A stretch of DNA of 64,000 bases from Oasisia sp. SBJ-2009. Taxonomy: Eukaryota > Annelida > Polychaeta > Sabellida > Siboglinidae. Under the pieces are notes generated by a model. That model did not search any database, was not told the DNA's origin, and saw only the letters and a list, made by a program, of their open reading frames with translations. Positions 22,841 through 34,544 of the stretch are shown in pieces (position 1 is the stretch's first letter; the number at the start of each line of letters is the position of its first letter). The stretch covers positions 44,872,962 through 44,936,961 of the forward strand of contig OZ024862.1 of assembly GCA_964017155.1 (NCBI GenBank), given 5' to 3'. Position numbers and translations under genes: made by a program.

Positions 22841-24150
22841 TTGAACACATAATTCATAGCCACATCATGAAACACCTTGAACAACATCACATCCTAACTG
22901 ACCACCAACATGGTTTTCGTGCAAAAAGATCAACAGAAACTCAATTAATTCAAAATATCCATGAGCAAATCCCTTGACGAAAAGAAAACTGTAGACATGG
23001 CCATTCTAGACTTCACTAAAGCATTCGATAAAGTTCCACATAAAAGACTAATTCACAAACTAAAATACTATGGCATCACAGGCCCAATATCATCATGGAT
23101 AGAAAGCTTCCTTACAGAAAGAACCCAACAGGTTGTAATAAATGGATCAGCATCCATACCCATTCAAGTAACCTCAGGGGTACCACAGGGAAATCGTACT
23201 GGGGCCCCTATTTTTCCTACTATACATAAATGACCTGCCCAACAATCTCACTTCAAATGTTCGCCTTTTTGCAGATGACTGCCTACTATATCTACCAGTT
23301 AAATCAGACAATGACACTTCTCTCCTCCAAAATGATCTACTCAAACTCGAGGAATGGCAAAACACTTGGCTTATGAAATTCAATCCCACCAAATGCTTCA
23401 CAATGACATTAGCCTCAAAACCGACACCACATCACTACACATTCTGTGGCCAACAACTTCAATCTGTTCAATCTCACTGTTATCTTGGTGTACAAATATC
23501 AAATACTTTAAATTGGACAAAACAATGCAACTCAGTCGCTAAGAAAGCACAACAGACACTAGGGGTCATTAGGAGAAATCTAAATAAATGCCCAACCCAC
23601 ATTAAATCTATAGCTTACACAACCCTTGTCCGACCAATACTTGAATATGTGTCAGCATCATGGGATCCACACTGCCTAAAACATATTAAAACGTTACAAA
23701 GAATCCAAAGACAAGCTGCCAGATTTTGCACAAAAAACTATTCTAGAGAGACAGGAACAGTAACCCAACTCCTTAAAGACCTACAATGGGACACCCTTCA
23801 AACAAGAAGAAAAATGTAAAGACTTAGCATAATATACAAGATGGAACATAACCTTATAGATATCCCACTAGATCACTATATCCAACACAACACTAGATCC
23901 TCACGTAAACATGACAGTCAGTTCTTGCAAATTAGACACTCTGCAAACATATTTGGAAACAGCTTCTTCCCAACCACAATTAAAGAATGGAATTCTCTGC
24001 CCCCAAACACTGTCTCAAGTAAATCACTAAACTCATTTCCAAAAAAATTAATCCAACATTTTAACAACTAATTCAAACGATCCACCATGCGCACTGGCGT
24101 GATGTGTCCCCAGGACATTTTGCCAGTAACATATACAGATACAGACAGAT
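22841..24150 (+). mobile_element. 5'-truncated LINE copy (same family as 59.7-64 kb)
   Basis: From TTGAACACATAATTCATAGC onward this is colinear with 62622-63940, at high identity, through RT motifs to the 3' end and the start of an (ATACAG) tail. It codes for the last two-thirds of RT in broken frames: a short deletion near 22965 after ATCCATGA, an indel at the GVPQG motif (23190) and a stop at AAAATGTAAAG (23815). FADDCLLYLP is present near 23270. Dead 5'-truncated copy; its 5' junction lies within the MITE-like repeat. Confidence 0.93.
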
Positions 24151-24559
24151 CCAAAAAAAGAGTCTGTTGTGTGACAAACTGCCCCAGGTTGCTTGTTTGT
24201 AGGTTTGGTTGTTACCAAGTAGGGGTTTATTTTTATGGATAATAAATAATCCATTTATGAAAAATTACTGATACATGCCTGATGGTATACCTGATATTTC
24301 ATATAAATATTTTAATTGGATAACAATGCTAAATCAAACATTTCATGTTAATTACAATTAATCAATTAATGTATAAACCACCTACATAAAAACATTTGTT
24401 CTCACCACATTTCTGACCGTTTGACTCCACCAGGAGTGTTGGCCAGTATACCGACAAGACAAGATTCTCAAGTTCTCACCGCATGTCATTACTGTATAAC
24501 AAACCTTGGTAGGTAGGCAATCTATGACAACAAACATGTGACTAAGCTCTGTCTGAAGT

Positions 24560-24785
24560 TTAGCAACGACAACGTGCACCAATATTCACGTGGCCACCAG
24601 CACTGTGAGGATTCTTCACCACAGGTACAGCATTTGTAGCATTTCTGAACAGTGTTCAAATCGACATGAATCTTGTAAAAAAATTTAATAATTATTTACC
24701 ACAGGGATCATATTTGTAGGGTACGCGTGGATACAGATATGTGTCGTCAAATTACTGTTTTTGTTTGAATTATGCACACCAAGTT
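24560..24785 (-). pseudogene. Degenerate finger remnants 3' of zinc-finger array A
   Basis: Minus-strand translation gives finger-like pieces such as CYKCCTCGEESSQC (near 24610) and YKYDPCGK (near 24710), outside the main frame. The same pieces occur 3' of array B (34545-34700). They look like decayed terminal fingers, meaning the array was once longer. Confidence 0.6.
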
Positions 24786-26260
24786 TCACATTTTAAATGG
24801 TTTATGCCCCGTGTGGATACGGACATGTGTCTTCAAAATACCACTATGTGAGAATTGTGCACCACAGGTGTCACACTTGTATGGTTTATCCCCCGTGTGG
24901 ACACGGAAATGTCTCGTCAAATGATCATTTCGTGAGAATTGTGCATCACAGATATCACATTTGTATGGTTTCTCCCCAGTGTGGATACGGACATGGTTCT
25001 TCAAATTACTACGCTCTGGGAATTGTGCACCACAGGTATCACATTTGTAAGGTTTATCCCCCGTGTGGATACGGACATGTTTTTTCAGGTGACCAATTTG
25101 TGAGAATTGTGCACCACAGATATCACATTTGTAAGGTTTATCCCCCGTGTGGATACGGACATGTTTCTTCAAACTACAACTCTCCGAGAATTGGGAACCA
25201 CAGATATCACATCTGTATGGTTTATCCCCAGTGTGGATACGGACATGTTTTTTCAAATGACCACTCTCTGAGAATTGTACATCACAGGTATCACATTTGT
25301 AAGGTTTATCTCCGGTGTGGATACGGACATGTTTCTTCAAATTACCATTCACTGAGAATTGTGCACCACAGGTATCACATTTGTAAGGTTTGTCCCCCGT
25401 GTGTATACGGACATGGGTCTTCAACCCACCACTTTGTGAGAATTGTGCACCACAGGTATCACACTTGTATGGTTTATATCCAGTGTGGATACGGGCATGT
25501 TTCGTGAAACTACCGCTGTGTGAGAATTGTGCACCACAGACATCACATTTGTCAGGTTTATCCCCTGTGTGGATACGGACGTGAGACTTCAAAGAGCCGC
25601 TATGTGAGAATTGTGCACCACATGTGTCACATTTGTATGGTTTATCCCCAGAGTGGATATGGACATGTACCTTCAAATTGCCAATTTTTGAAAATTGTGC
25701 GCCACAGGTATCACATTTGTATGGTTTATCTCCGGTGTGGATACGGACATGTTTCTTCAAATTGCCATTCTCTGAGAATTGTGCACCACAGGTATCACAT
25801 TTGTAAGGTTTATCTCCCGTGTGGATACGGACATGGGTTTTCAACCTACTACTTTGTGAGAATCGTGCACCACAGGTATCACACTTATATGGTTGATCTC
25901 CGGTGTGGATACGGACATGTTTCGTCAAATTACTATTCTCTGAGTATTGTGCACCACAGGTATCACATTTGTAAGGTTTATCTCCCGTGTGGATACGGAC
26001 ATGGGTTTTCAACCTACTACTTTGTGAGAATCGTGCACAACAGGTATCACACTTATATGGTTGATCTCCGGTGTGGATACGGACATGTTTCGTCAAATTA
26101 CTATTCTCTGAGTATTGTGCACCACAGGTATCACATTTGTAAGGTTTATCCCCCGTGTGGATACGGACATGGGTCTTCAACCCACCACTTTGTGAGAATT
26201 GTGCACCACAGGTAACACATTTGTATGGTTTTTTCCTTGTGTGGATACGGACGTGTGACT
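24786..26260 (-). pseudogene. C2H2 zinc-finger array A, about 17 fingers, broken N-terminus
   Basis: The open finger frame runs from about 26260 down to 24786. It contains about 17 C-x2-C-x12-H-x3-H fingers joined by TGDKPYKC linkers (TGEKPYKC once), with consensus CDTCGAQFS...LK.HVRIH. It would bind DNA in the nucleus. The conserved start MALNVN (ATG at about 26294) is in a different frame. Compared with array B, 11 bases are missing just after AATGTGAAC, so the start and fingers no longer connect, and an in-frame TGA precedes the fingers. It may be a pseudogene, or start inside the array. Fingers 1-2 and 3-4 are a 168-bp tandem duplication. No KRAB, SCAN or BTB domain is visible. Confidence 0.8.
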
Positions 26261-27175
26261 TGAAACGTTTCTCTGTTCACATTCAAAGCCATATTGAAAT
26301 TACTTGTGGTGCTAACCTGTTTACATTCACCACACTTATTGGATTTACCACAGCACAATTCACACTTGTCTGTTCAAAGTTATGATCTTCACTGCATATT
26401 ACGATGTGTCACAATCGAGAGAGCACTAGTATTCAGTGAGACATGTAAATCATATGCACCATAATTGAAGTTTCTCACCAATGTCAGCATCAAAATTCAA
26501 GAGTGAAGACACCACCTTTTGTAAAACGATTCCAGACGCACCATACTTAAATGATTCCCCACAAATGTCAGTGTATATACACATCATTAAACTGAACACT
26601 GAGGAGAATGTCTCGTGTGTGCATCAACACAAACAGATGTTTCATCTTTCAGAGAGTATTTTAGTCACGATTGATTGTTTCCATCCAGGAATGATTTGGT
26701 GTCTTCAGATATGAAAATAAATGATTGTTCCACAAGTGACAATCACAAGGTTTCTCTTCTTCTCAAAGTCTAAAATGTGGTTGTTCAATTATATGACTTG
26801 CTGCACTCCATTTGTATATGGCCCAAGGCGTGACACGTGTTATCGGCAATGTGTGAGATGTTTAACAGCTTCATCACTTGACCACAGACACTTCCGATGT
26901 GAACATCATTCGTCGGATGTCACCTTTGTCTGAAACAACAGGAAAAGTTAGTGACTCTACCTGACACGTATCTACCTGAGACAATACACTAGTCAATTTG
27001 GTCATTTGCGGACAGCATCTTTGTGGATGTGGTCCGCCTGTTCCGCTCATTTGGGTCCCACATGATTTGGCTCAAAACGGCTTCGGCCCAGTCTGATGAA
27101 TGATTCAACCTACACTATACTTTGTTCAAATGTAGGGGTGCTGTGTCGGAAGTATCGGAGTAAATATACTATTAC
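26261..27175 (-). other. 5' region of zinc-finger array A
   Basis: Paralogous to 36400-37320 and 1-700. On the minus strand a short frame upstream of MALNVN reads CCGKSNKCGECKQVST, matching CCGETSKCGECQQVST in array B. This looks like an N-terminal Cys-rich piece of the ancestral protein. The rest contains no gene. Confidence 0.6.
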
Positions 27176-27211
27176 AAATGCATGTATTAAATGTGCACTT
27201 GTTATAATGTA

Positions 27212-27551
27212 GAGCGCAGTGGCTCAGGGGTAGAGCTTCGGACTGTCGACTACGAGAACTCGGGTTCGAATCCCGGCTGCGGTGTTAAAACCTTGGGCAA
27301 GTTTTTTCACTCTACATTGCTCCAGTTCACTCAGCTGTTTAAATGAATATCTGGCTATAGACAGTGGTGGATATGTGTACGAGCAGCCTTTGCGCATTAA
27401 TTGTAGCATGTGGCTGGATGCTTCCCAGAGAAGCCAAGATGGTGTCTGAGTGAACAGGTCTGTCAGGGAAGTAAAGTGTAAAGCGCTTTGAACGGTCCTG
27501 AGGACTGGATACTGCGCTATATAAGAACTTGCCTTTACTTTTTGTTTACTT
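27212..27551 (+). mobile_element. tRNA-derived SINE
   Basis: The head has pol III promoter boxes: A box TGGCTCAGGGG and B box GGTTCGAATCC. A conserved central region follows (CACTCTACATTGCTCCAGTT), then a 3' tail GTAAAGCGCTTTGAACGG...CTGCGCTATATAAG. The flanks TTATAATGTA (27202-27211) and TTATAATATA (27552-27561) fit a 10-bp target-site duplication with one mismatch. Degenerate relatives lie at 48795-49025 and 55812-56040. Families with such central domains occur in many marine animals; the exact family name is not assigned. Confidence 0.85.
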
Positions 27552-27659
27552 TTATAATATAAGGAACGATACCATCTAGTTGAAGAATTTGCCTTGATGT
27601 TATCAATTGACCACAACTCATTTGAACTTCTTGAATAGCTCTACAGTCAGAGAGTCAAG

Positions 27660-28620
27660 AGATTTGAAGGATAATAAATCACCTGGAGGGGATTCCTCCC
27701 AAATTAATTGTAAATTATAGAACAAATCAGCATACCGCTTGCGACAGTGTTCAATTTGTCATTAGAGGAGGGAATAGTTCCGTTAGAATGGAAAGAAGCA
27801 AACATTATACCATTATTTAAAAAGGGTTCGAGAAACAAGTCGGAGAATTATAGACCAGTGAGTATAACATAGGTGATTTGCAAACTATTAGAAAGACTAA
27901 TTAAAGATCACTTGGTTGATTTTCTTGTTAAAAATAACTTGCTAAACCCATCTCAACATGGGTTTCTAAAAGCAAGGTCATGCTTTACAAATATGTTATG
28001 TTTTTTTGAAGATATGACAAAGTGGGTAGATGAGGGATCACTAGTAGGTATGATATACTTAGATTTAAAAAATCCTGTGACAAAGTGCCACATCAAAGAT
28101 TGCTACTTAAACTAAGTGCTGACATGAATGTATCAGAGCAGTGTGGAATTGAAGCAGCGATGAGAAACCAAATTCTTGGATTAATTTGGCAAAATACAGT
28201 GTACAAAGACAAAGAACTAATACTACTGCTGTATAAAACAATAGTTAGGCCTCATTTAGAATATTGTATACAAGCATGGAGGCCATATTGCAAGAAGGAT
28301 ATTGATATGCTAGAAAGAGTACAAAGGAGAGCAACCAAAATGATACCAAAACTCAGGAATGTATAGAAACCAGAAGATTGAGAGATCAGATTAAGGTGTT
28401 TAAAATACTGAATGGGTATGAACATATTGACAGAAATATTTTTTCGCAGTCAAGGAAGAAAGAAGGACTAGATGACATGGAGTTACATTTGCAAAGAAGC
28501 AGTGTAGACTAGATATTAGAAAATTCTCATTTTCACAAAGAACAGAAAATGAATGGAACAGATTATCAGCTGATTGTGTAGGTGCTAGTAGTGTTAATAT
28601 ATTTTAAAATAGAATCGACA
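27660..28620 (+). pseudogene. CR1-like LINE remnant with the catalytic half deleted
   Basis: Pieces in several frames: NKSPGGDS, EWKEANIIPLFKKGSRNK, ENYRPVSIT, LNPSQHGFLKARSC, YLDLKNP, then PHQRLLLKL joined straight to SADMNVSEQCGIEAAMRNQI and YKTIVRPHLEYCIQAWRPYC. The GxPQGS and FADD region that should lie between LLLKL and SADMNV is absent, so an internal deletion of roughly 200 codons removed the active site. Multiple stops and frame changes. Dead fossil. Confidence 0.85.
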
Positions 28621-28749
28621 TATACCTAAGACGGACGGAGTATACTTAGATAGATAGGTTGGACTCTCGATAAGCCAAAGGGCTTCCTAGTCCACCTGCC
28701 ATCTAGAGTTGAATCTCTAGGTGGCAATCTTGTTAAATCTTGTTAAATT

Positions 28750-28960
28750 CTTGTTAAATGTCTGGTGGCCGTTATGCATAGCTTATCATAAAGGCGGGAT
28801 TACAGTATGCAACATGGTTGCAAGCAACGAGGCAATTGTGAAAGGTCAAGGCTGAACGATGTTGCTTGCAATGTGGCTGCATGCAACACCTCTTCCATGT
28901 TTACGCTATGCAAAACGGTTGCAACGACGATATATTAATTTGTCTCCAGCCACCATGTGG
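28750..28960. repeat. MITE-like GCAACATGGTTGCAAGC repeat
   Basis: Short inverted and direct copies of GCAACATGGTTGCAAGCAAC, TTGCTTGCAATGTGG and ATGCAAAACGGTTGCAACG fall between GGCGGGATTACAGTATG and GCGCCACCC. It looks like a small terminal-inverted-repeat element; boundaries uncertain. The 83-codon open frame here is not convincing. Confidence 0.45.
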
Positions 28961-29129
28961 CGCCACCCTTATATAGCGTCTAAGCGATGGAAGCATAGCA
29001 TCAGTGGGGGAAAGACTTGGGAATCAATTTATGCAAAATGCGAATTCCAATTGTTAGACCTCAGTAAAAATCATTTTCATCTAGTGATTAAAAATGTCAC
29101 ACCAATATAATGGAATCTTATTTTATCTT

Positions 29130-29225
29130 GAAATGGCTAAAGAAAAGAAAATTTGGCAAAGAAATGTCTGACCTTTAACTAATTGTCTAAACAGATTTTA
29201 GGTCCAATGCTAGCGTAGAGGTTGA
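29130..29225 (+). repeat. Third copy of the TTTGGCTAAAG-type repeat
   Basis: Matches 3866-3950 and 4150-4256: GGCTAAAGAAAA, TCTGACCTTTAAC, AACAGATTTTAGG and AATGCTAGCGTAGAGG occur in order. Confidence 0.6.
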
Positions 29226-29574
29226 TTCGATCCAAGCGAGCACAAGTAGGCCGAACTATGCCGATTACAGACATGGATAATTCAGCCCAATGGGCCGAAT
29301 CTTCCGTCTCCTATTCATTTTATTAATAACTTAGGAATGTCTAATCATTAAATGCGAAACTGTTAATTTATTTTTAACATTTTAAAATATAAGTACGTAA
29401 CACTAACAGTACATTCAGAATTACATTTATAATTGATAGTACAATACAATAATCAAAGACACTTCAATTTTTATGAACGCACGAGCAAATAACAACAAGG
29501 CTTGTAAAGATGGGACAAAGTTTGGCTGCGTCTTTGTATCTGTATCTGTATATGTTATATATATCGAAGTGGTT

Positions 29575-29645
29575 ACGTAGCCGAGCATCGGAACCTTGTA
29601 CCCTAGCGTTATAGGTCCGAGCACTCAACGCGCATGCGCCAATTG
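29575..29645 (-). repeat. GCATGCGCGTTGA...GCTCGG repeat, inverted copy
   Basis: Reverse complement of the units at 31683-31862: it contains CCGAGCATCGGAACC, GTCCGAGCACTCAACGCG and CATGCGCC. Confidence 0.75.
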
Positions 29646-29989
29646 TCACATGTTGCATCTTGCTTCCGCTCTTTCTCACGGCAGCCGAGCATGGTGTGGT
29701 TGTACTTGGGTTGGGATGAACGTAGCCGATGGTTTTGACGCAAAATGAGGAAATAGAACAGCCGTGCAACTCTACATTGACTACAGGCGGGGGACTGTAA
29801 GACATCGGCTGCGTCGGTGACTCTATAGATTGCAAGATTAAGCCCGAGCACAAGTACTTCAAAGACAAATGCCAATCGATTCGGCTCACAGACAACTCGG
29901 CCCGGGCCGAGTCGGCTCAAGATAACTAGGCGCCGATCATGAGACGACTCGGCGTCTATATGAGACAACTGGGGAATTTATTTTTATTT

Positions 29990-31680
29990 TGCACCACCTC
30001 AATTTTGCTGTTATCACTATCTTTATCGAATTGCAATGACATTTTTAACCACAGAATAAGTGTCAGTTTTATATTACAATAATAATGTAATTCATGCTTA
30101 ATGTTATTATACTAGTTATTGTTTTGCTTGATTAATTTTATATTAGTGAAATAGTTATGTGCATTATATTACGGTTTTAATACAATATTTATAAAAGTAT
30201 AATAAAATGTATTAAAACTGCAACTAAAATGTCGCAAGCATAATACCATAATTTTCATGTGTTATAAGATGTATGTTATGTTTACTAAATTGTTTATGAT
30301 TGATATTCTTTGCCTACATTTCATTTTTTCAGTGCATTAAATTAATAATGATCTCAGGCATGTTTAGGTTTTACAAATATAACCCCTACTACCTTAGATA
30401 TTACGCAGTTCCTGCTGTTAAATACTAGATTATCCGCAAATCTCACGTGTCATGATAACCCTTTTGTGCAATGTTTTAAAAATTGATTTATCTATGTATT
30501 TATATTTGTATTGAGCATCGAAAATAAATTCACCTTGATGTCACGTATATGTTTTACATTTCTCTTACATAAACACTGTAATCAAAACACTGCAACCATA
30601 ACGAAACTCAAAACTGGCAGTGTTGACTTCATGAGCTATTTTCCCATTTCGCTACATTACCCACTAATCTAGCATGTGTCATGGTAACCCTTTTGTATAA
30701 CTATATAAATAGTATTATGCCATTTGTGAAATGTATATGTTTTACATTTCTCCTTTTTCTTACTTTTATGCTTATATTAGTGCACTACATATGCATGTTT
30801 TATATTACTGTGTCAGATTTCAAGTGCATGACATGTAGTTATATACCCTGTTAATAATGTCAGTATGGAATCAGATACCACACATTAGTAATGTATTCTA
30901 GATATAGAGATCACGTAGCAAGTTTTTTTTACATTAGTGCAATTCACGAGTATGCTTTACATTACTGTGTCAGATTGCAAGTCGATTTATCTTTGCGCAT
31001 GACGTGTACATATGTCACTTAAATATTAATATTACCCAGGTAACCATCATTGTAGAGATGTTCTTTTGTCATCTTCCAGTAATAAACTGCTACATACAAT
31101 ATTGCTACATTACACATGTGTGTATTTAATAATTCTGCATAAAGTAATACAGCAGAAATAAATATCTTCTAAAGCGATATTACTTATAATCCTTTCCTAA
31201 TGGAACTGGCTTTATTAAAATTATAATATTAAATTTACTATATAAAAAACATGAAGTCCATAAATCATTCTGCTATACTACAGCAATTACAATCTGCAGT
31301 TCTCAAAACGCAATTACTTTGGCCTGTTATGCCCTATGAAAATATGTATTCATCAACCAGCCATATGCTGTATGATGCCCCAGTTGTTTCTTTCGATGCT
31401 CATGTAATTATTAATAATGCTCATATTTATTCATTATAATGTCGTTATGGATATATATTACGTACTTAGATTCATACCATTAACGCAAAAAACATTTCAA
31501 ATCATGCAATTGGGCTTATAAATTTTAAGTATTTATTTCATTTGTTTTCCATAGGCTATGACTTGTTATAATGGACTTATAAATATTAATCGAATATCCT
31601 TATGAATCGCTAGTAGCAGTAGTACGATCACGCACCCATACTGATACTGAAGCGAAGGGTAACGTGAAAGTACGGCCAAG
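29990..31680. other. No recognisable gene
   Basis: AT-rich, with loosely repeated phrases (ATTACTGTGTCAGATT near 30805 and 30960; TCATGATAACCCTTTTGTG near 30450 and TCATGGTAACCCTTTTGTA near 30680). No coding signal, RNA gene or known repeat seen. Confidence 0.5.
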
Positions 31681-31682
31681 AA

Positions 31683-31862
31683 ATCGCCTGTGCGTTGAAT
31701 GCTCGGACCTTTATCACAAACAAACACGGTTCCGATGCTCGGCCTGCTGCACCGCGTCCGAGCACCGGGGAAAGTCAAAGTAGGCGCATGCGCGTTGAAT
31801 GCTCGGACCTTTATCACCAGCGAACACGGTTCCGATGCTCGGCTACGCAACAACGTCCTATA
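31683..31862 (+). repeat. GCATGCGCGTTGA...GCTCGG repeat, two direct copies
   Basis: Two units of about 65 bp (GCGTTGAATGCTCGGACCTT, TTATCAC, AACACGGTTCCGATGCTCGG) lie in tandem about 105 bp apart. They belong to the same family as 29575-29645 and are rich in CpG. Confidence 0.8.
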
Positions 31863-32299
31863 TATATTTGTGATTGTGGTCCGCCTGGCCCTGGGCGTGT
31901 ATTAATGAGAGCCCCTATTATCGTTCAACATTCGACAGTGTAAACTCGTGAAACCATCATTACCATTGGCATTGCATAGTGATACTGCATATCGAATATG
32001 TGTTTGTGGACGCATAACAAACCTCAGAATACTGATTTATACAATAAACCCATAGGCGGCCGCGCGTTCCTTCTCAACGAGTGTCCACGGTCCTACCTAC
32101 TCAAAATTTTGGGAGCCGGATGTTTCGGCCTAAAACAGTTTCGGCACATTGTGCCGAAACATCCGTTTCTGCAATCGTTGAAGTTCGGCATGTTTGTGCT
32201 CACATGGGCCGATTTTTCCGTACCTGCAACGTGTGCCGGCGAGCTACATGAGCCGAGTCATCCGTCCTGACGTTGGGAGATATCTTCGACCTGCGTATT

Positions 32300-33150
32300 A
32301 TATATAATTTTGCTATTATTTCTGCATCGTTATTCGCGAAATTGTGTGTCATTTCATAGCGTATTTAAGATTAGATTTATTATTATTTTGATTGTTATTT
32401 TATTATTTCTTGGCTAAGATTGGGGGATTTGTATTACTTGCGTATTATTTGCGTTGCTTGTCATTCCATTGCGAGTAATATATAATGTATATTATTATTT
32501 GATTAATATTATTTCATTAATATTTTTATTAGTTCTTAATTGGTTCATATTCGGGAAATGTTGACCTTATTCGACTTGCGTAGCATTTGCGTTGCATGTT
32601 ATTCTGTTGCGTATAATAGATAATATATATTAATATTATTATTTGACTATTTTTTGGCGAAATTCGTTTTTTTTTTATTAGTTCATGGTTAATTATGTAG
32701 TAATATTATTATTTGACTACTATTTGCGAAAATCGGGGATTTGGTATCCCTTTTTCCCTATAACATTCTAAGGGTGCATATGACACTACACAACATGTAG
32801 GGACATGGGACATGTCCTTGTCCTTAACACCTTTTCCAACGATGGATTGTGACACATTGCATAGGTTCAAATGAGTTGCAGTCAATTGAAGACATAAAGG
32901 CTTCGAGTACGGACAATATGCTCAAGATCTTCAATTAGATTAGCGCAGACCGACAGATATCAAACAACCAAACAAACACCTATTGCAAGGGCGTTATTTA
33001 AAAGGGAACACTGTGCTCAAGATGGGTCTCCCTCAAGATCTTCAATTAGATTAGCGCAGGTCACTGTTTATTAGGATGACGTTAGTGCTACTGCAATCAA
33101 ACAACAAGTAAACATCCATTGTAAGGGTCTTATCTCACATCTTCAATTAC
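32300..33150. repeat. Two sets of diverged tandem repeats
   Basis: 32300-32760: three loose units of about 120-140 bp around ACTTGCGTA...TTTGCGTTGC..GT.ATTC.GTTGCG and TATTATTATTTGA. 32880-33150: two to three units of about 115 bp sharing CAAGATCTTCAATTAGATTA followed by GCGCAG, ATCAAACAAC and ATTG(C/T)AAGGG. No coding potential in either. Confidence 0.65.
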
Positions 33151-33203
33151 GTACACAGGCCGTGCAGAAGAATTAATTAATAAAATTATAACGGCCGCAA
33201 ATG

Positions 33204-33207
<4 letters not shown>

Positions 33208-33280
<73 letters not shown>

Positions 33281-33333
33281 TTTATATTAATTAAATTATA
33301 ACGGGCGCAAATTTAATACATACATTTGTAATA

Positions 33334-33371
<38 letters not shown>
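33208..33371. repeat. (TA)n tracts with a repeated ATAACGG(C/G)CGCAAAT lead-in
   Basis: Two TA runs, each preceded by AAATTATAACGG and CGCAAAT (33188 and 33297), so the tract and its left flank were duplicated together. Confidence 0.8.
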
Positions 33372-33376
<5 letters not shown>

Positions 33377-33399
33377 TACATATACTTATACATACAAAC

Positions 33400-33620
33400 A
33401 TGGAAATTAGCTGCCGTTACCCAAGGTCCGCTAGGTGGTAGCACCTTTGAGCACCGAGCTACTGCCTGTGGCATTTTTTTGCCTCGGCGTGTGTGACCGC
33501 CAGGGTGTCCAAGGAAAGAGTACAGGCGCTGATTGGCTGTCGTGACGAATGTGGAATAAAATAAAGATACCCTATTTAACAAATAATAATAGCATATGTT
33601 TGAAAATTAAACTTATTCTG
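33400..33620 (+). repeat. Partial copy of the 21-22.8 kb MITE-like family
   Basis: Shares CTACTGCCTGTGGCATTTTT, CCTCGGCGTGTGTGACCGCC, GCTGATTGGCT and a TAAAATAAAGATAC-type interior with 20930-22840. No gene. Confidence 0.65.
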
Positions 33621-34540
33621 AAACATGTCACAAATTAAACAGAAATGACAATTTTTCGTTGTTCGTTTTTCATCATTTTTTCTTTTGACTTTTTATTTTG
33701 TGTATGAAAAGCGATAGATATTTTATAACATCGTTACCAAAAGCATACACACTATAATTTTTGTATTAACATTAATTATTATTATACATGTAAATGTGTG
33801 AATTAACTGTGAAACACACATCAATTGAGTGATAACAACTGAATGCATGTATTTGATTTAGCCAAGCTGTATTTATATTTGATCCCAACCCTGCCTGACA
33901 ACGAACATATTCAGATCAAAATTGTCTACTCTATATAACACAAAACACATCTTTTATTGAGTCTAGCTAAACTAGATATCTACTCCATGGATAGAGGACA
34001 CAATATTTGCAACTTCATATCACAAATCAAACTTTTTTAGACATAACATTACAAGGCTGAACATTTTAGGTCCGTCTGAATACGTCCGACTATGCAGTCT
34101 TTCATTGCATGGTCAAACTGGTTACAGAAGGGAACAAAATCTATGTGGGACAATTATGTCAGAGTGGGTTGTAATAATATCTGACAGAAACACATTGTGG
34201 CACTTTCTATCCCTTGAAAGATTAAATTTATTGTGCATTACCTTTGTATCTTATGTTAAGCCGATAAAAAGTTCGAGAAAGATAGACATGTAGTGACTAA
34301 AAGGTTTTAACTGATTTGCAGTCTTCAGAACTATACAATCAAATAACAATATGTCACAAATACTACAACTGCCTAAGACGCCTATGCCAAATGATAAACA
34401 TAGATGATCAATGATTTCTGAGATACGGTAGCTAAAGGTGCAAAACGGACATTGAATACCAGCGAGCGCTGCTGGCCCAGTGGCAAAACTTGCCCCGCGA
34501 AGTACTAATTAGATGCCGACATGTGCCTTAAGATGGCAGC
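33621..34540. other. No recognisable gene
   Basis: AT-rich single-copy-looking sequence. The segment near 34505-34560 (TGCCGACATGTGCCTTAAGA) resembles one near 58945 (GAGCCGACATGTGCCTTGAGA), so a short shared repeat is present. Confidence 0.5.
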
Positions 34541-34544
34541 ACTG

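Noticed and set aside
24797..26215. Long plus-strand open frames (236 and 231 codons) with a repeating HHRYHICMVYPQCGYGHVSS pattern
   Set aside because: They are antisense shadows of the C2H2 finger array; the period is 28 codons and no independent domain is coded. The same applies to plus-strand frames at 34797-36183.
27217..27291. A tRNA gene
   Set aside because: A and B boxes are present, but the sequence continues into a SINE body and tail with a target duplication, and a proper cloverleaf with acceptor stem is not evident.
28859..29110. 83-codon open frame beginning MLLAMWLHATPLPC
   Set aside because: It covers a GCAACATGGTTGC-type inverted-repeat element and has no recognisable domain.
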